From the NCBI GenBank assembly GCA_041557595.1, contig JBFFGE010000003.1:1-64000 (forward strand): a stretch of DNA of 64,000 nt, read 5' to 3'. Origin of the DNA: JAOTYV01 sp041557595. Lineage in GTDB: Bacteria > Pseudomonadota > Alphaproteobacteria > UBA8366. A model generated the notes under the pieces. The model saw nothing but the letters and a program-made list of their open reading frames with translations. It was not told the origin of the DNA and did not search any database. Below are positions 53,656-62,095 of this stretch, one piece after another. Both the position numbers and the translations under genes were made by a program. Position 1 is the first letter of the stretch. The number at the start of each line of letters is the position of its first letter.

Positions 53656-55506
53656 ATGACGGTTCGAACCGATGCGTCTCGAATGACCGAGGTTGGGGAC
53701 CAGCTTTTGCCAGCAACGCAGGGCGAAATTTTCGGACCGTGGAACCCGGGTATCAGGTCGGTGCTGCCGCGGGACGTGCTCCCGCTTTCGACGATGTTCC
53801 GGCCGGAAAATGTCGAGACGAGTCTGGATCAAGCACAGGACTTGAGCGATTTTTGCGGGTTGCCTGCGGTTCAACTCGTGGCATTCCGCGCCGAAAGGCT
53901 TGTCATTCATGAACTGCTGATTCGCGTCACGGCCGATCTCGAGGTACGGGACGGGTCCACCTATGAAGATCTCGGCATAAATTTTCGCAGGATTGCGAAT
54001 ACGATTTTGACGGAACTCCTGGCGCCGAAGGCAACCGGTTTCGTCGAGCTGCTTGATGAAGTCCGACGCAATGCGAGGGATTTAATAACCGCCGAACTGT
54101 CCCAAAACCTGTTTGGCGAGAAACCGCGCGACGCGGTCGCGGAGCGGCGCCCACTTCTTCTGCGCCTAGCCGGATGGCGTCGAGGCACGGCGGACGGCAA
54201 AACGAACCGAGAAAGCACGGAAGAACGCGAGACGAGGGCGATCGCGGCATGGCAATCCATGGCGAAGACCGCTGGAAGTCCGCTCGAAAAATCCTGTTAT
54301 GGCGCACTGGCAAGAATGGCGAACGCGGTCATGGCGCGCCGGGGCCGACTCGCGGGCGGCGCGGCACTCATCGCCGATATCGCCGTCGCGCGGGTGAACA
54401 ACGAATACGGCAGCGATGTCATCGGCGCGGCGATCGATCCGCTCTTCCGCGAAGCGGCCAGGCAAAACGGCTACCGCTTCCTGCCGTGCCAGGCGCGCCC
54501 GGTGGTGATGAACGTGAAGGGCGCGTCGGCGGCCGGCAAAAGTACGATAAGACCGTATCAACATGCGCTCGCCGATCGGATCGGGATTCCCTGGACGGAC
54601 TTTGCTCTGATAAGCCCCGATATCTGGCGCAAACTGCTGTTGGACTATCAATCCTTGGGGGCAGCCTATAAGTACGCCGGAATGCTGACCGGCCATGAAT
54701 TGGAGGTCATCGACAAGAAACTCGACAAATACATGGCGGGAAAGGCCTCCGGCGGCGCGATGACCCACCTCTCGATCGACCGTTTTCGCTTTGACAGTTT
54801 TCTCCCCGAATCCCAGGTAGACGCGGCGAGCAAACTCCTCACCCGTTTCGGCGATCTCGTTTACATGTTCTTCATGATCACGCCGCCCGAAGCGACGGTC
54901 GAGCGCGCCTGGTTGCGCGGACAGAAGTTCGGCCGATACAAGGCGGTCGACGATCTACTCGACCACAATATCGAGGCGTATACCGGCATGCCGGAATTGT
55001 TCTTCACATGGGCGCTGCGGACGCAGCGGCGCGTGCATTATGAGTTCCTGGACAACAGCGTCCCGAAAGATCATTTGCCGCGCACCGTTGCGTTTGGATG
55101 GAACGGCGAAATGAACATCCTCGACGTCAATTCGATGCTCGATATCGACCGCTTCAAGAAAATCGACGTGAATGCGAAATCGCCGGAAGACGTCTATGTC
55201 GCGTCGGCGCAGGCGCCGGAGAACAATGTCGACTTCATAAAGCAATGCGCCCGGATGATCCCGGCGCTGAACTTCGCGGATATCGAGACCGGATGTCTCT
55301 ACGCGCGTATGGAACACGGCCGTTGGACGTGGCAGGACCGAGAGGTCTTTGCCGAGAAGTTAAGAGACCCGGAAGCCGGCGCCGGCCTGCGGGCGATCGG
55401 CACGGGACCCGCGCCGACCGCATTACCCGGTAACGAACCGCGCCGGTTACTGCGCGAAGATGCGCATACAATTGGCGCATGGGCCGACGGCGGAAAGCCC
55501 GTTTGA
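53656..55506 (+). CDS. Uncharacterised 616-residue P-loop protein, zeta-toxin-kinase-like core
   Basis: Not recognised as a named family. A Walker A motif G-ASAAGKS-T lies at residues 289-297, followed by SPDIWRKLLLDYQ, which recalls zeta-toxin/AAA kinase cores; then a C-terminal half with FGDLVYMFFMITPPEATVERAWLRG, resembling kinase-type LID/arginine region. N-terminal 280 residues are helical and of unknown function. No antitoxin is adjacent; it sits inside the TTT/CoA cluster on the same strand as tct and regulator 1. Predicted soluble, no signal. Could phosphorylate a small molecule or protein; function open. ATG 53656 chosen; ATG 53683 also possible. Confidence 0.7.
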   Translation: MTVRTDASRMTEVGDQLLPATQGEIFGPWNPGIRSVLPRDVLPLSTMFRPENVETSLDQAQDLSDFCGLPAVQLVAFRAERLVIHELLIRVTADLEVRDGSTYEDLGINFRRIANTILTELLAPKATGFVELLDEVRRNARDLITAELSQNLFGEKPRDAVAERRPLLLRLAGWRRGTADGKTNRESTEERETRAIAAWQSMAKTAGSPLEKSCYGALARMANAVMARRGRLAGGAALIADIAVARVNNEYGSDVIGAAIDPLFREAARQNGYRFLPCQARPVVMNVKGASAAGKSTIRPYQHALADRIGIPWTDFALISPDIWRKLLLDYQSLGAAYKYAGMLTGHELEVIDKKLDKYMAGKASGGAMTHLSIDRFRFDSFLPESQVDAASKLLTRFGDLVYMFFMITPPEATVERAWLRGQKFGRYKAVDDLLDHNIEAYTGMPELFFTWALRTQRRVHYEFLDNSVPKDHLPRTVAFGWNGEMNILDVNSMLDIDRFKKIDVNAKSPEDVYVASAQAPENNVDFIKQCARMIPALNFADIETGCLYARMEHGRWTWQDREVFAEKLRDPEAGAGLRAIGTGPAPTALPGNEPRRLLREDAHTIGAWADGGKPV

Positions 55507-55546
55507 CGGACCGTCTTGCCGATGCCGCTCGGCCGCGCGAGTGCGC

Positions 55547-57682
55547 CTACAGCAGGCCTGCGCCGCGCGCCCATCGGTACTTCGCACCCAGCACGTTGAC
55601 CGGGAGCTCGGTCGTATAGGGGTAGGCGACAATGCCGCGCTCGTAGAGGTACTCCGACGCTTCCTCGACCTCGACATCGCCGACGAGCGACGCGACGACG
55701 GGTTTATCGATGCCCTTCTCGCGCGCATCCTCGACGACTTTGGCGGTCAGCTTCGCGAACACCATCGGCGGCGTCACGATCGTATGCCAGTATCCCAGGA
55801 TCAGCGCATGGATCCGTTCGTCCTGCAATCCCAGTTTGATCGTGTTCGCATAAGTCTGCGGCGGCTCGCCGCCGGTGATGTCGACCGGGTTGCCGGCCGC
55901 GCCGAAGGGCGGAATGAATTTTCGGAATGCGGCGTCCAGATCTTTCGGCATGCGCATCAATTTCAGGCCGTTATCGACACAGGAATCCGAGAGCAGGACA
56001 CCCGAGCCGCCGGCGCCGGTGATGATCACCACGTTCTCGCCCTTCGGGGTGGGCAATTTCGGAATCCCGCGGGCGAATTGCAGCATATCGTTCAAGGTTC
56101 GCGCGCGAATGACGCCCGATTGCTTGAGCACGTCTTCGTATATCTTGTCGTTGCCGGCCAACGCGCCGGTGTGCGACGCGGCGGCCCGCGCGCCCATCGA
56201 CGTGCGGCCCGCCTTGAGGACGATGATCGGCTTGGACTTCGAGACGCGCTTCGCGACCTCGGCGAAGGAACGACCGTCCTTTAGATCCTCGAGATGCATC
56301 GCCATGACTTCGGTATTCTTATCCTGCTCGAAATAGACGAGCAGGTCGTCTTCATCCAGGTCGGATTTGTTGCCGAGACCGACAATGGCCGAGACCCCCA
56401 TCTTGGTCGAGCGGCTGAAGCCGATGATCGACATGCCGACGCCGCCGCTCTGCGACGACAGCGCGACCTTTCCCTTGACGTCGTATGGCGTACAGAACGT
56501 GGCGCACAGGTTCTGCGGGGTGTAGTAGAAGCCATAGATGTTGGGGCCCATGACGCGGACGTTGTATTTTCGGGCGACCGCGAGCATTTCGTCCTGCAGC
56601 GCCACTTCGCCGGTCTCCGCGAAGCCCGACGGGATCATGACCGCGCCGGGTATTTTCTTCTCGCCGACTTCCTTCAATGCGCCGGTCACGAAGGGCGCGG
56701 GAATGGCGAAGACGGCGACGTCGACCTTGCCGGCGATGTCCTTGACGCTCTTGTAGCATTTGTAGCCGAGGACCTTGTCCGCCTTCGGATTGATCGGATA
56801 GATGTTGCCCTTGTAACCGCCATTGATCAGGTTCTTCATCACCGAATTGCCGATCTTGCCGTCTTCCGCGGATGCGCCGATCACGGCGACGGCTTTCGGA
56901 TTCATGATCCGTTTCATCGCCGTCAGAATGTCTTCCTGCGACGGCCGGAACGGCGCTTGCTGCGGTTTCAGGTCGATCAGGATGCGCACATCGACGGCGG
57001 TCGCGCCTTTCTTGCGGACGAAGACCGGGTTGAGGTCGAGTTCGCCGATTTCCGGAAAATCGGATACCAGCTTCGAGACGTTCTTGATCAGCGTCGCCAG
57101 CGCCTTGCGGTCGACCGGATCGGCACCGCGGACGCCCTTGAGCATTTCGGCGCCCTCGATGCCGTCGAGCATGGACAGCGCATCGCGCTGGGTCGCAGGT
57201 GCGAGTCGGAAGGTAATGTCTTTCATCACTTCCACGAGGATACCGCCGAGACCGAAAGCGACCAGCTTGCCGAAACTGGGATCGGTCACCGCGCCGATAA
57301 GAACTTCCTGCGCGCCGTCCGGCGACAACATTTTCTGGACCTGCACGCCGTCGATGCGCGCCTTCTTGTCGTATTTGCGCCCGTTGGCGACGATTGTCGC
57401 GAAGGCTTTCCTGGCCTCGCCGACGCTGGAGACGCCGACCACGACGCCGCCCGCATCGGTCTTGTGAAGGATGTCTTCCGAGACGATTTTCATCACGACC
57501 GGGAAGCCGATCCGCTTGGCGAGGGCGGCCGCCTTGTCGGCGGTCGCGGCGATGCCGTCGCGCGGCAGAGGAATTTCGTAGGCCGAACAAATCTTCTTGC
57601 ATTCGGCGGCCGACAGCGCGGACCGGCCCGCTTTCAGTGCCTTATCGAGGACGGTGCGAACCGCCTTTTTGTTGAAAGCCAT
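55547..57682 (-). CDS. ADP-forming acyl-CoA synthetase, ATP-grasp domain first
   Basis: 711 residues. About 1-235 is an ATP-grasp (succinyl-CoA-synthetase beta-like) domain with FPVVMKIVSEDILHKTDAGGV; CoA-binding Rossmann begins near 260 (PKAVAVIGASAEDGKIGN), then flavodoxin-like succinyl-CoA-ligase domains with phospho-His504 in AASHTGALAG. The beta-then-alpha order is the reverse of Pat/Acs-type enzymes. Acid substrate (acetate, oxalate, a hydroxyacid) not determined. Start ATG 57682 with GGGAGAAGG upstream. Confidence 0.85.
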   Translation of the reverse strand: MAFNKKAVRTVLDKALKAGRSALSAAECKKICSAYEIPLPRDGIAATADKAAALAKRIGFPVVMKIVSEDILHKTDAGGVVVGVSSVGEARKAFATIVANGRKYDKKARIDGVQVQKMLSPDGAQEVLIGAVTDPSFGKLVAFGLGGILVEVMKDITFRLAPATQRDALSMLDGIEGAEMLKGVRGADPVDRKALATLIKNVSKLVSDFPEIGELDLNPVFVRKKGATAVDVRILIDLKPQQAPFRPSQEDILTAMKRIMNPKAVAVIGASAEDGKIGNSVMKNLINGGYKGNIYPINPKADKVLGYKCYKSVKDIAGKVDVAVFAIPAPFVTGALKEVGEKKIPGAVMIPSGFAETGEVALQDEMLAVARKYNVRVMGPNIYGFYYTPQNLCATFCTPYDVKGKVALSSQSGGVGMSIIGFSRSTKMGVSAIVGLGNKSDLDEDDLLVYFEQDKNTEVMAMHLEDLKDGRSFAEVAKRVSKSKPIIVLKAGRTSMGARAAASHTGALAGNDKIYEDVLKQSGVIRARTLNDMLQFARGIPKLPTPKGENVVIITGAGGSGVLLSDSCVDNGLKLMRMPKDLDAAFRKFIPPFGAAGNPVDITGGEPPQTYANTIKLGLQDERIHALILGYWHTIVTPPMVFAKLTAKVVEDAREKGIDKPVVASLVGDVEVEEASEYLYERGIVAYPYTTELPVNVLGAKYRWARGAGLL

Positions 57683-57856
57683 GTGCCTTCTCCCTGAGGT
57701 GAATTTATTTTTAGAAAAAATTGCCGCGCGTCCGGCGCACCTCATTTCTTGGTGCGTCGGAGAGGCCGGGCATTCGTTCGTGTGAACTCGCGATGATCTT
57801 ATTTCGGGCGCTAGACGACGCCTGTAACAAAGAGACCGGTCTTGAAACAATTCTCG

Positions 57857-59119
57857 TTATGCAATTTCGCCCACGGCACCCGATTTGACGACGTCTTCGA
57901 ATTCCTCACCCGAATACCCGAGAACTTCCTTCAAGATTTCGACCGTGTGTTCGCCGAGCAGCGGCGACCGCTTGACGTCCGCCGGACTGTCGGAAAGCTT
58001 TACCGGGCAACCGACCGTAAGATAGGGTCCGCGCTCCGGATGATCGACTTCCACGATCGTGCCGGTTTTGCGCAGCGACGGCTCCTCGGCCAGTTCCTTC
58101 ATTGAAAGGATCGGGCCGCACGGAATATCGAGCGGATTGCAGGCATCCATCACCTCGAATTTGGTCTTGGTCTTGGTCCATTCCTCGATGCGGTCGAAAA
58201 TTTGTGGAATCTTGTCGAGGCGGGCATCGGGTTTCGCAAATCCCGGATCGTCCTTCCAGTCGGGCTGTCCGATCAGGTCGCAGATATTACCCCAGACCGC
58301 GGCCTGGGTGATGAAGTAGACATAGGCATTCGGATCGGATTCCCAGCCCTTGCATTTGAGGATCCAGCCCGGCTGACCGCCGCCCGAATCGTTGCCCGCA
58401 CGCGGCGTTGCGTCGCCGAACGGGATGCCCTGGCCGTGCTGGCTGTATTCCGTCAGCGGCCCGCGTTCGAGACGCTGCTGGTCGCGCAGTTTGACGCGGC
58501 ATAAATTCAGGACGCCGTCCTGCATGGATGCGAGAACTTTCTGTCCGCGCCCGGTTTGTTCGCGTTGAAACAGTGCGGTGACGATCCCCAGCGCAAGATG
58601 GAGCCCCGTGCCGCTGTCGCCGATTTGGGCGCCGGTGACCGTCGGCGGACCGTCGAGGAAACCGGTGGTCGACGCGGAGCCGCCCGTACACTGGGCCACA
58701 TTCTCATAGACCTTGCAGTCTTCATACGGGCCGGGGCCGAATCCCTTGATCGACGCCAGGATCATGCGCGGGTTCAACTCCTGAACCCGCTCCCAACCGA
58801 ACCCCATGCGATCCAATGCGCCGGGCGCGAAGTTTTCGACCATGACATCGCAGGTCTTGATCAACCTTTCGAGGACCGCCTTGCCTGTCTCGTTCTTGGT
58901 GTTGAGCTCGATGGAGCGCTTGTTGTGATTCAGCATGGTGAAGTAGAGCGAATCCGCCCCCGGCACATCGACGAGCTGCTTGCGCGTAGCATCGCCGACG
59001 CCGGGCCGTTCGACCTTGATCACGTCCGCGCCGAACCAGGCAAGAAGTTGCGTGCATGTCGGGCCGGATTGCACATGGGTGAAATCGAGAATTTTTATGC
59101 CTTCAAGCGCCTTACCCAT
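57857..59119 (-). CDS. frc: Formyl-CoA:oxalate CoA-transferase-like class III CoA-transferase
   Basis: 420 residues. Strong match in memory to Oxalobacter Frc: [63 protein letters not shown] and GDSGTGLHL with catalytic D168, and [15 protein letters not shown]. Transfers CoA from formyl-CoA (or succinyl-CoA) to an acid such as oxalate. Start ATG 59119. Sits between the acyl-CoA synthetase and the ThDP enzyme, all minus strand. Confidence 0.9.
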   Translation of the reverse strand: MGKALEGIKILDFTHVQSGPTCTQLLAWFGADVIKVERPGVGDATRKQLVDVPGADSLYFTMLNHNKRSIELNTKNETGKAVLERLIKTCDVMVENFAPGALDRMGFGWERVQELNPRMILASIKGFGPGPYEDCKVYENVAQCTGGSASTTGFLDGPPTVTGAQIGDSGTGLHLALGIVTALFQREQTGRGQKVLASMQDGVLNLCRVKLRDQQRLERGPLTEYSQHGQGIPFGDATPRAGNDSGGGQPGWILKCKGWESDPNAYVYFITQAAVWGNICDLIGQPDWKDDPGFAKPDARLDKIPQIFDRIEEWTKTKTKFEVMDACNPLDIPCGPILSMKELAEEPSLRKTGTIVEVDHPERGPYLTVGCPVKLSDSPADVKRSPLLGEHTVEILKEVLGYSGEEFEDVVKSGAVGEIA

Positions 59120-59187
59120 CGGGGTCTCCTTATTGCGTATGCGGACAGGGCGGCGCAACGCCGCCGCCCTGTCTCATCTGTCGCGCG

Positions 59188-60936
59188 TTATTTGTACATC
59201 GTTTGGCGTTTGGTGCCCGGCGCGTATTCGTTGGGATCGATCCAGACATTGACGACGGCACATTTGCCCGTCTTGGCGATGGCTTCGCGGGCGCGTTGAA
59301 GCGCCGGTTGAATCTGGTCGGCTTCGCGGACCTCTTCGCCGTAGCCGCCGATCATCTCGCCGAACTTCGAGAATTCGACGTCGCCGAGCTTGTTGCCGAT
59401 GTCGCCGCGATTGGGGCCGTATTTGGCGAGCTGACCGTACCGGATCTGGTTCATCGCCGAATTGTTGCCGACGACGGCCAGGTAGGGCGCGCCGAAGCGT
59501 TGCGCCGTTTCCATATCGAACGACGTCATGCCGAACGAACCGTCGCCATAGAGGCACATGACCTCTTTCCCCGGATGCGCGAGTTTGGCGGCCATCGAGA
59601 AACCGGTTCCGACGCCCAGCGACCCGAGGGCGCCCGGGTCCATCCACTGTCCCGGGTTCCGCGGCCGTACGGCTTGTGCCGAAATCGTGACGATGTCGCC
59701 GCCATCGCCGATATAGATGGTGTCCTCGCCAAGGAACTCGTTGATTTCCCAGGCAAGGCGATAGGGATGAATCGGACTGCTGTCGGACAGGAACAGGGGC
59801 ATCAGTTTGTCGAGCTTGCTCGCTTCGATGCCGCGCAGCTGTTCCATCCATTCTTGCCGCTTCTTGCGGGCGCCCTTTTCGATCCGCCCGCTCGCCGCTT
59901 GGGCAACCGCGGTCAGAATTGCGCCGGGATCGCCGACAAGGCCAAGGCTGATATCGCGGTTCTTGCCGACGGTGCGGTAGTCCATGTCGATCTGGACGAG
60001 CGTTGCGGCCTTGGAAATGCGCTTGCCGTAGCCCATGCGGAAGTCGAACGGGGTGCCGACGATAAGAATGACGTCGGCATCCTTGAACGCATCGGACCGT
60101 GTGCGGTCGAAATGGTGCGGGTCGTCCTGCGGAAGCATTCCCCGGCTGGCGCCATTCATGTACGCCGGAATGTCCAGTGCCCGAATGAATGCGATCGCCT
60201 CGTTATGGCCTTGCGATGCCCAGACCTGTTGCCCGAACAAGACTGCCGGGCGTTCCGATTTCACCAGAATGTCGGCGAGGCGTTCGATGTCTGCGGGATC
60301 GCCGATCGATTTCGTCGATGCCCGATACTGCCCGGCTTGCGGCAGGACGGCCTGGTCGATCGGGATTTCCGCGTCGAGAATGTCGCGCGGAATTTCGAGA
60401 TAGGACGGACCGTACGCGCCGGCGAAACATTCCCGGGCGGCCATCGAGATCATGTCGGCGACACGGTTGGTGGAGAACACGCCCGACGCGAATTTGGTGA
60501 TCGGCGTCATCATGTCGACATGCGGCAGATCCTGCAGCGAACCCTGCTTGTGTTGGGTGAGCGAGCTTTGTCCGCCGATATGCAGGATCGGGCTCTCCGA
60601 GCGAAACGCCGTGGCGACGCCGGTGACCGCGTTGGTGCAGCCGGGGCCGGCGGTCGTGACAACACAGCCGAGCTTGCCGGTCTGGCGGGCGTACCCGTCG
60701 GCCGCATGTGCCGCGGTTTGCTCGTGCCGGACGTCAACGATCCGGATGCCCTCGTCGATGCAGCCGTCGTAGATGTCGATGATATGGCCACCGCAGAGCG
60801 TGAATACCGTATCGACCCCTTCGGCTTTGAGGGCCTTGGCGACAAGGCCGCCGCCCGAGATCGTAGATCCGTCCTTGGTTTTTTGCGCTAGCGTATCGTC
60901 TGCGGTTGCGGACCGGGCGGTTGCGGGTGTCGCCAT
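59188..60936 (-). CDS. ThDP-dependent 2-hydroxyacyl-CoA lyase/oxalyl-CoA decarboxylase-like enzyme
   Basis: 582 residues, acetohydroxyacid-synthase fold. Catalytic Glu72 in DVRHEQTAAHAADGYAR; ThDP/Mg motif GDG 464-466 to NN 491-492. With Frc and formate dehydrogenase it should release formyl-CoA. However, the C-terminal IMNNGGIY-type segment that I recall from oxalyl-CoA decarboxylases is replaced by VVGNNSAMNQIRYGQ, and GGQSSLTQHKQGSLQDLPHVD resembles 2-hydroxyacyl-CoA lyases. Either chemistry is possible; acetolactate synthase is less likely because no small subunit is present. Confidence 0.75.
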   Translation of the reverse strand: MATPATARSATADDTLAQKTKDGSTISGGGLVAKALKAEGVDTVFTLCGGHIIDIYDGCIDEGIRIVDVRHEQTAAHAADGYARQTGKLGCVVTTAGPGCTNAVTGVATAFRSESPILHIGGQSSLTQHKQGSLQDLPHVDMMTPITKFASGVFSTNRVADMISMAARECFAGAYGPSYLEIPRDILDAEIPIDQAVLPQAGQYRASTKSIGDPADIERLADILVKSERPAVLFGQQVWASQGHNEAIAFIRALDIPAYMNGASRGMLPQDDPHHFDRTRSDAFKDADVILIVGTPFDFRMGYGKRISKAATLVQIDMDYRTVGKNRDISLGLVGDPGAILTAVAQAASGRIEKGARKKRQEWMEQLRGIEASKLDKLMPLFLSDSSPIHPYRLAWEINEFLGEDTIYIGDGGDIVTISAQAVRPRNPGQWMDPGALGSLGVGTGFSMAAKLAHPGKEVMCLYGDGSFGMTSFDMETAQRFGAPYLAVVGNNSAMNQIRYGQLAKYGPNRGDIGNKLGDVEFSKFGEMIGGYGEEVREADQIQPALQRAREAIAKTGKCAVVNVWIDPNEYAPGTKRQTMYK

Positions 60937-61078
60937 TTTTCAAACCCTTCCTAAATGGTCAAGTTGGTGCTGTCGGCGGAAATAGGTTCCGACTTGGATT
61001 TGGTTTCTTCTGTTTTCCGTAATGCCGTGGGCATCTTGTTCTTTCGTCGCTTAAAAGGGGCGATGATACGGTGTCGTT

Positions 61079-61768
61079 TCAATCCAGATAGTGGGCGTTC
61101 TCGTCGACATGCGCCGCGAGCCCGAGCGTGTGCTCTCGCACCAGCCGTTCCGCGAGGTCGGCGTCTCGTTGCTCCAGCGCTTCGATAATGTTCATGTGAT
61201 CGATAATGGACCGGCTCGCGCGATCGTTTTCGGAAATCGTCCGCATGCGGATCCATCGCATGTGGGCGAGAAGATTCTCTGCCATCTGATTGAGCAACGC
61301 GCAGTCGCTCATGCTCAGGATCGCTTGGTGAAATTGAATGTTGGTCTCGGAATATTCGTCGATTTCGGCCTGCACCCGGTCGTCGTCGAAGGTCGCGAAC
61401 ATCTTGCGCAGCGTGGCGATTTCCCGGTCCGTCGCGCGCAGCGTGATGAGGCGCGCCGCCATGCCTTCCAGCGCGGCCCATACGGTGATCATCTCGAGAA
61501 TCGCCTGCTTGGTCTTGCGGACGACGAAGGCGCCCCGGCGCGGTATGACCTTGACGAAGCCCTCCTGCTCCAACCGGGAGATGGCTTCCCGCACCGGCGT
61601 CCGGCTTACGCCGAATTCCTCGGACAGCATGCGCTCGTCGAGGCGCGGTTCCTCGGTTTGGGCGTAGATGTTCATGGAGGTGATCGCGCGTTTCAGGCCG
61701 TCATAGACCTTGTCCTTGAGGACAAAATTCGCCTCGATCGGTTCGATGACCAGCTTTGCCGTCGCCAT
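61079..61768 (-). CDS. GntR-family regulator, FCD subfamily, paralogue 2
   Basis: 229 residues: winged helix MLSEEFGVSRTPVREAISRLEQEGFVKV and FCD domain (IQFHQAIL, IRMRTIS, IIDHMNII). Paralogue of the regulator at 52874-53560, with the same length and alignable throughout. On the minus strand, 142 bases upstream of the ThDP gene, so it may head or be separate from the oxc-frc-acs unit. A 327-base gap separates it from the divergent ene-reductase. Confidence 0.92.
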   Translation of the reverse strand: MATAKLVIEPIEANFVLKDKVYDGLKRAITSMNIYAQTEEPRLDERMLSEEFGVSRTPVREAISRLEQEGFVKVIPRRGAFVVRKTKQAILEMITVWAALEGMAARLITLRATDREIATLRKMFATFDDDRVQAEIDEYSETNIQFHQAILSMSDCALLNQMAENLLAHMRWIRMRTISENDRASRSIIDHMNIIEALEQRDADLAERLVREHTLGLAAHVDENAHYLD

Positions 61769-62095
61769 GGTTTGTCCCAGGTTTTTGCGCGGTTGCCGTC
61801 GTCCCCTGACTCCGAATCCCCGACGGCCGCGAAAGTAGTATTTGGTATTTTGTATGCCATATGCGATTTGGACGCAACATCAATCTGGGCACTGTTGGGT
61901 GGCCATCGACCGACCCGTGAGTGACGGCGATCCGGGTTGAAATATCGACGGAATTCCGCGTGGATCGATGTAATTTTCGTCCGCTGAGAGGGTGTCCGAC
62001 TTTCCGCCGTTGCGGTTATTCGCCGGGATCGGCGTATACTTCGTCCCATCGCGCACGGCGCTGTCGCGAGCATAAGAATAGAGAGAAGATTTGAG
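61769..62095. promoter_or_regulatory. 327-base divergent gap between GntR 2 and ene-reductase
   Basis: Contains the dyad at 61842-61859 and AT-rich promoter-like sequence on both sides. No gene seen. Confidence 0.5.
61842..61859. promoter_or_regulatory. Putative operator upstream of second GntR/FCD gene
   Basis: TTGGTATTTTGTATGCCA, 16 of 18 bases identical to 52783-52800, followed by TATG as in site A. About 75 bases ahead of the regulator start on the minus strand. Confidence 0.5.

Noticed and set aside
53656..55506. Type II toxin-antitoxin (zeta/epsilon) locus
   Set aside because: No small antitoxin frame lies next to it and the protein is far larger than a zeta toxin.
59188..60936. Acetolactate synthase large subunit for branched-chain amino acids
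   Set aside because: No ilvH/ilvC nearby, and the neighbours are CoA-transferase, ligase and formate dehydrogenase.
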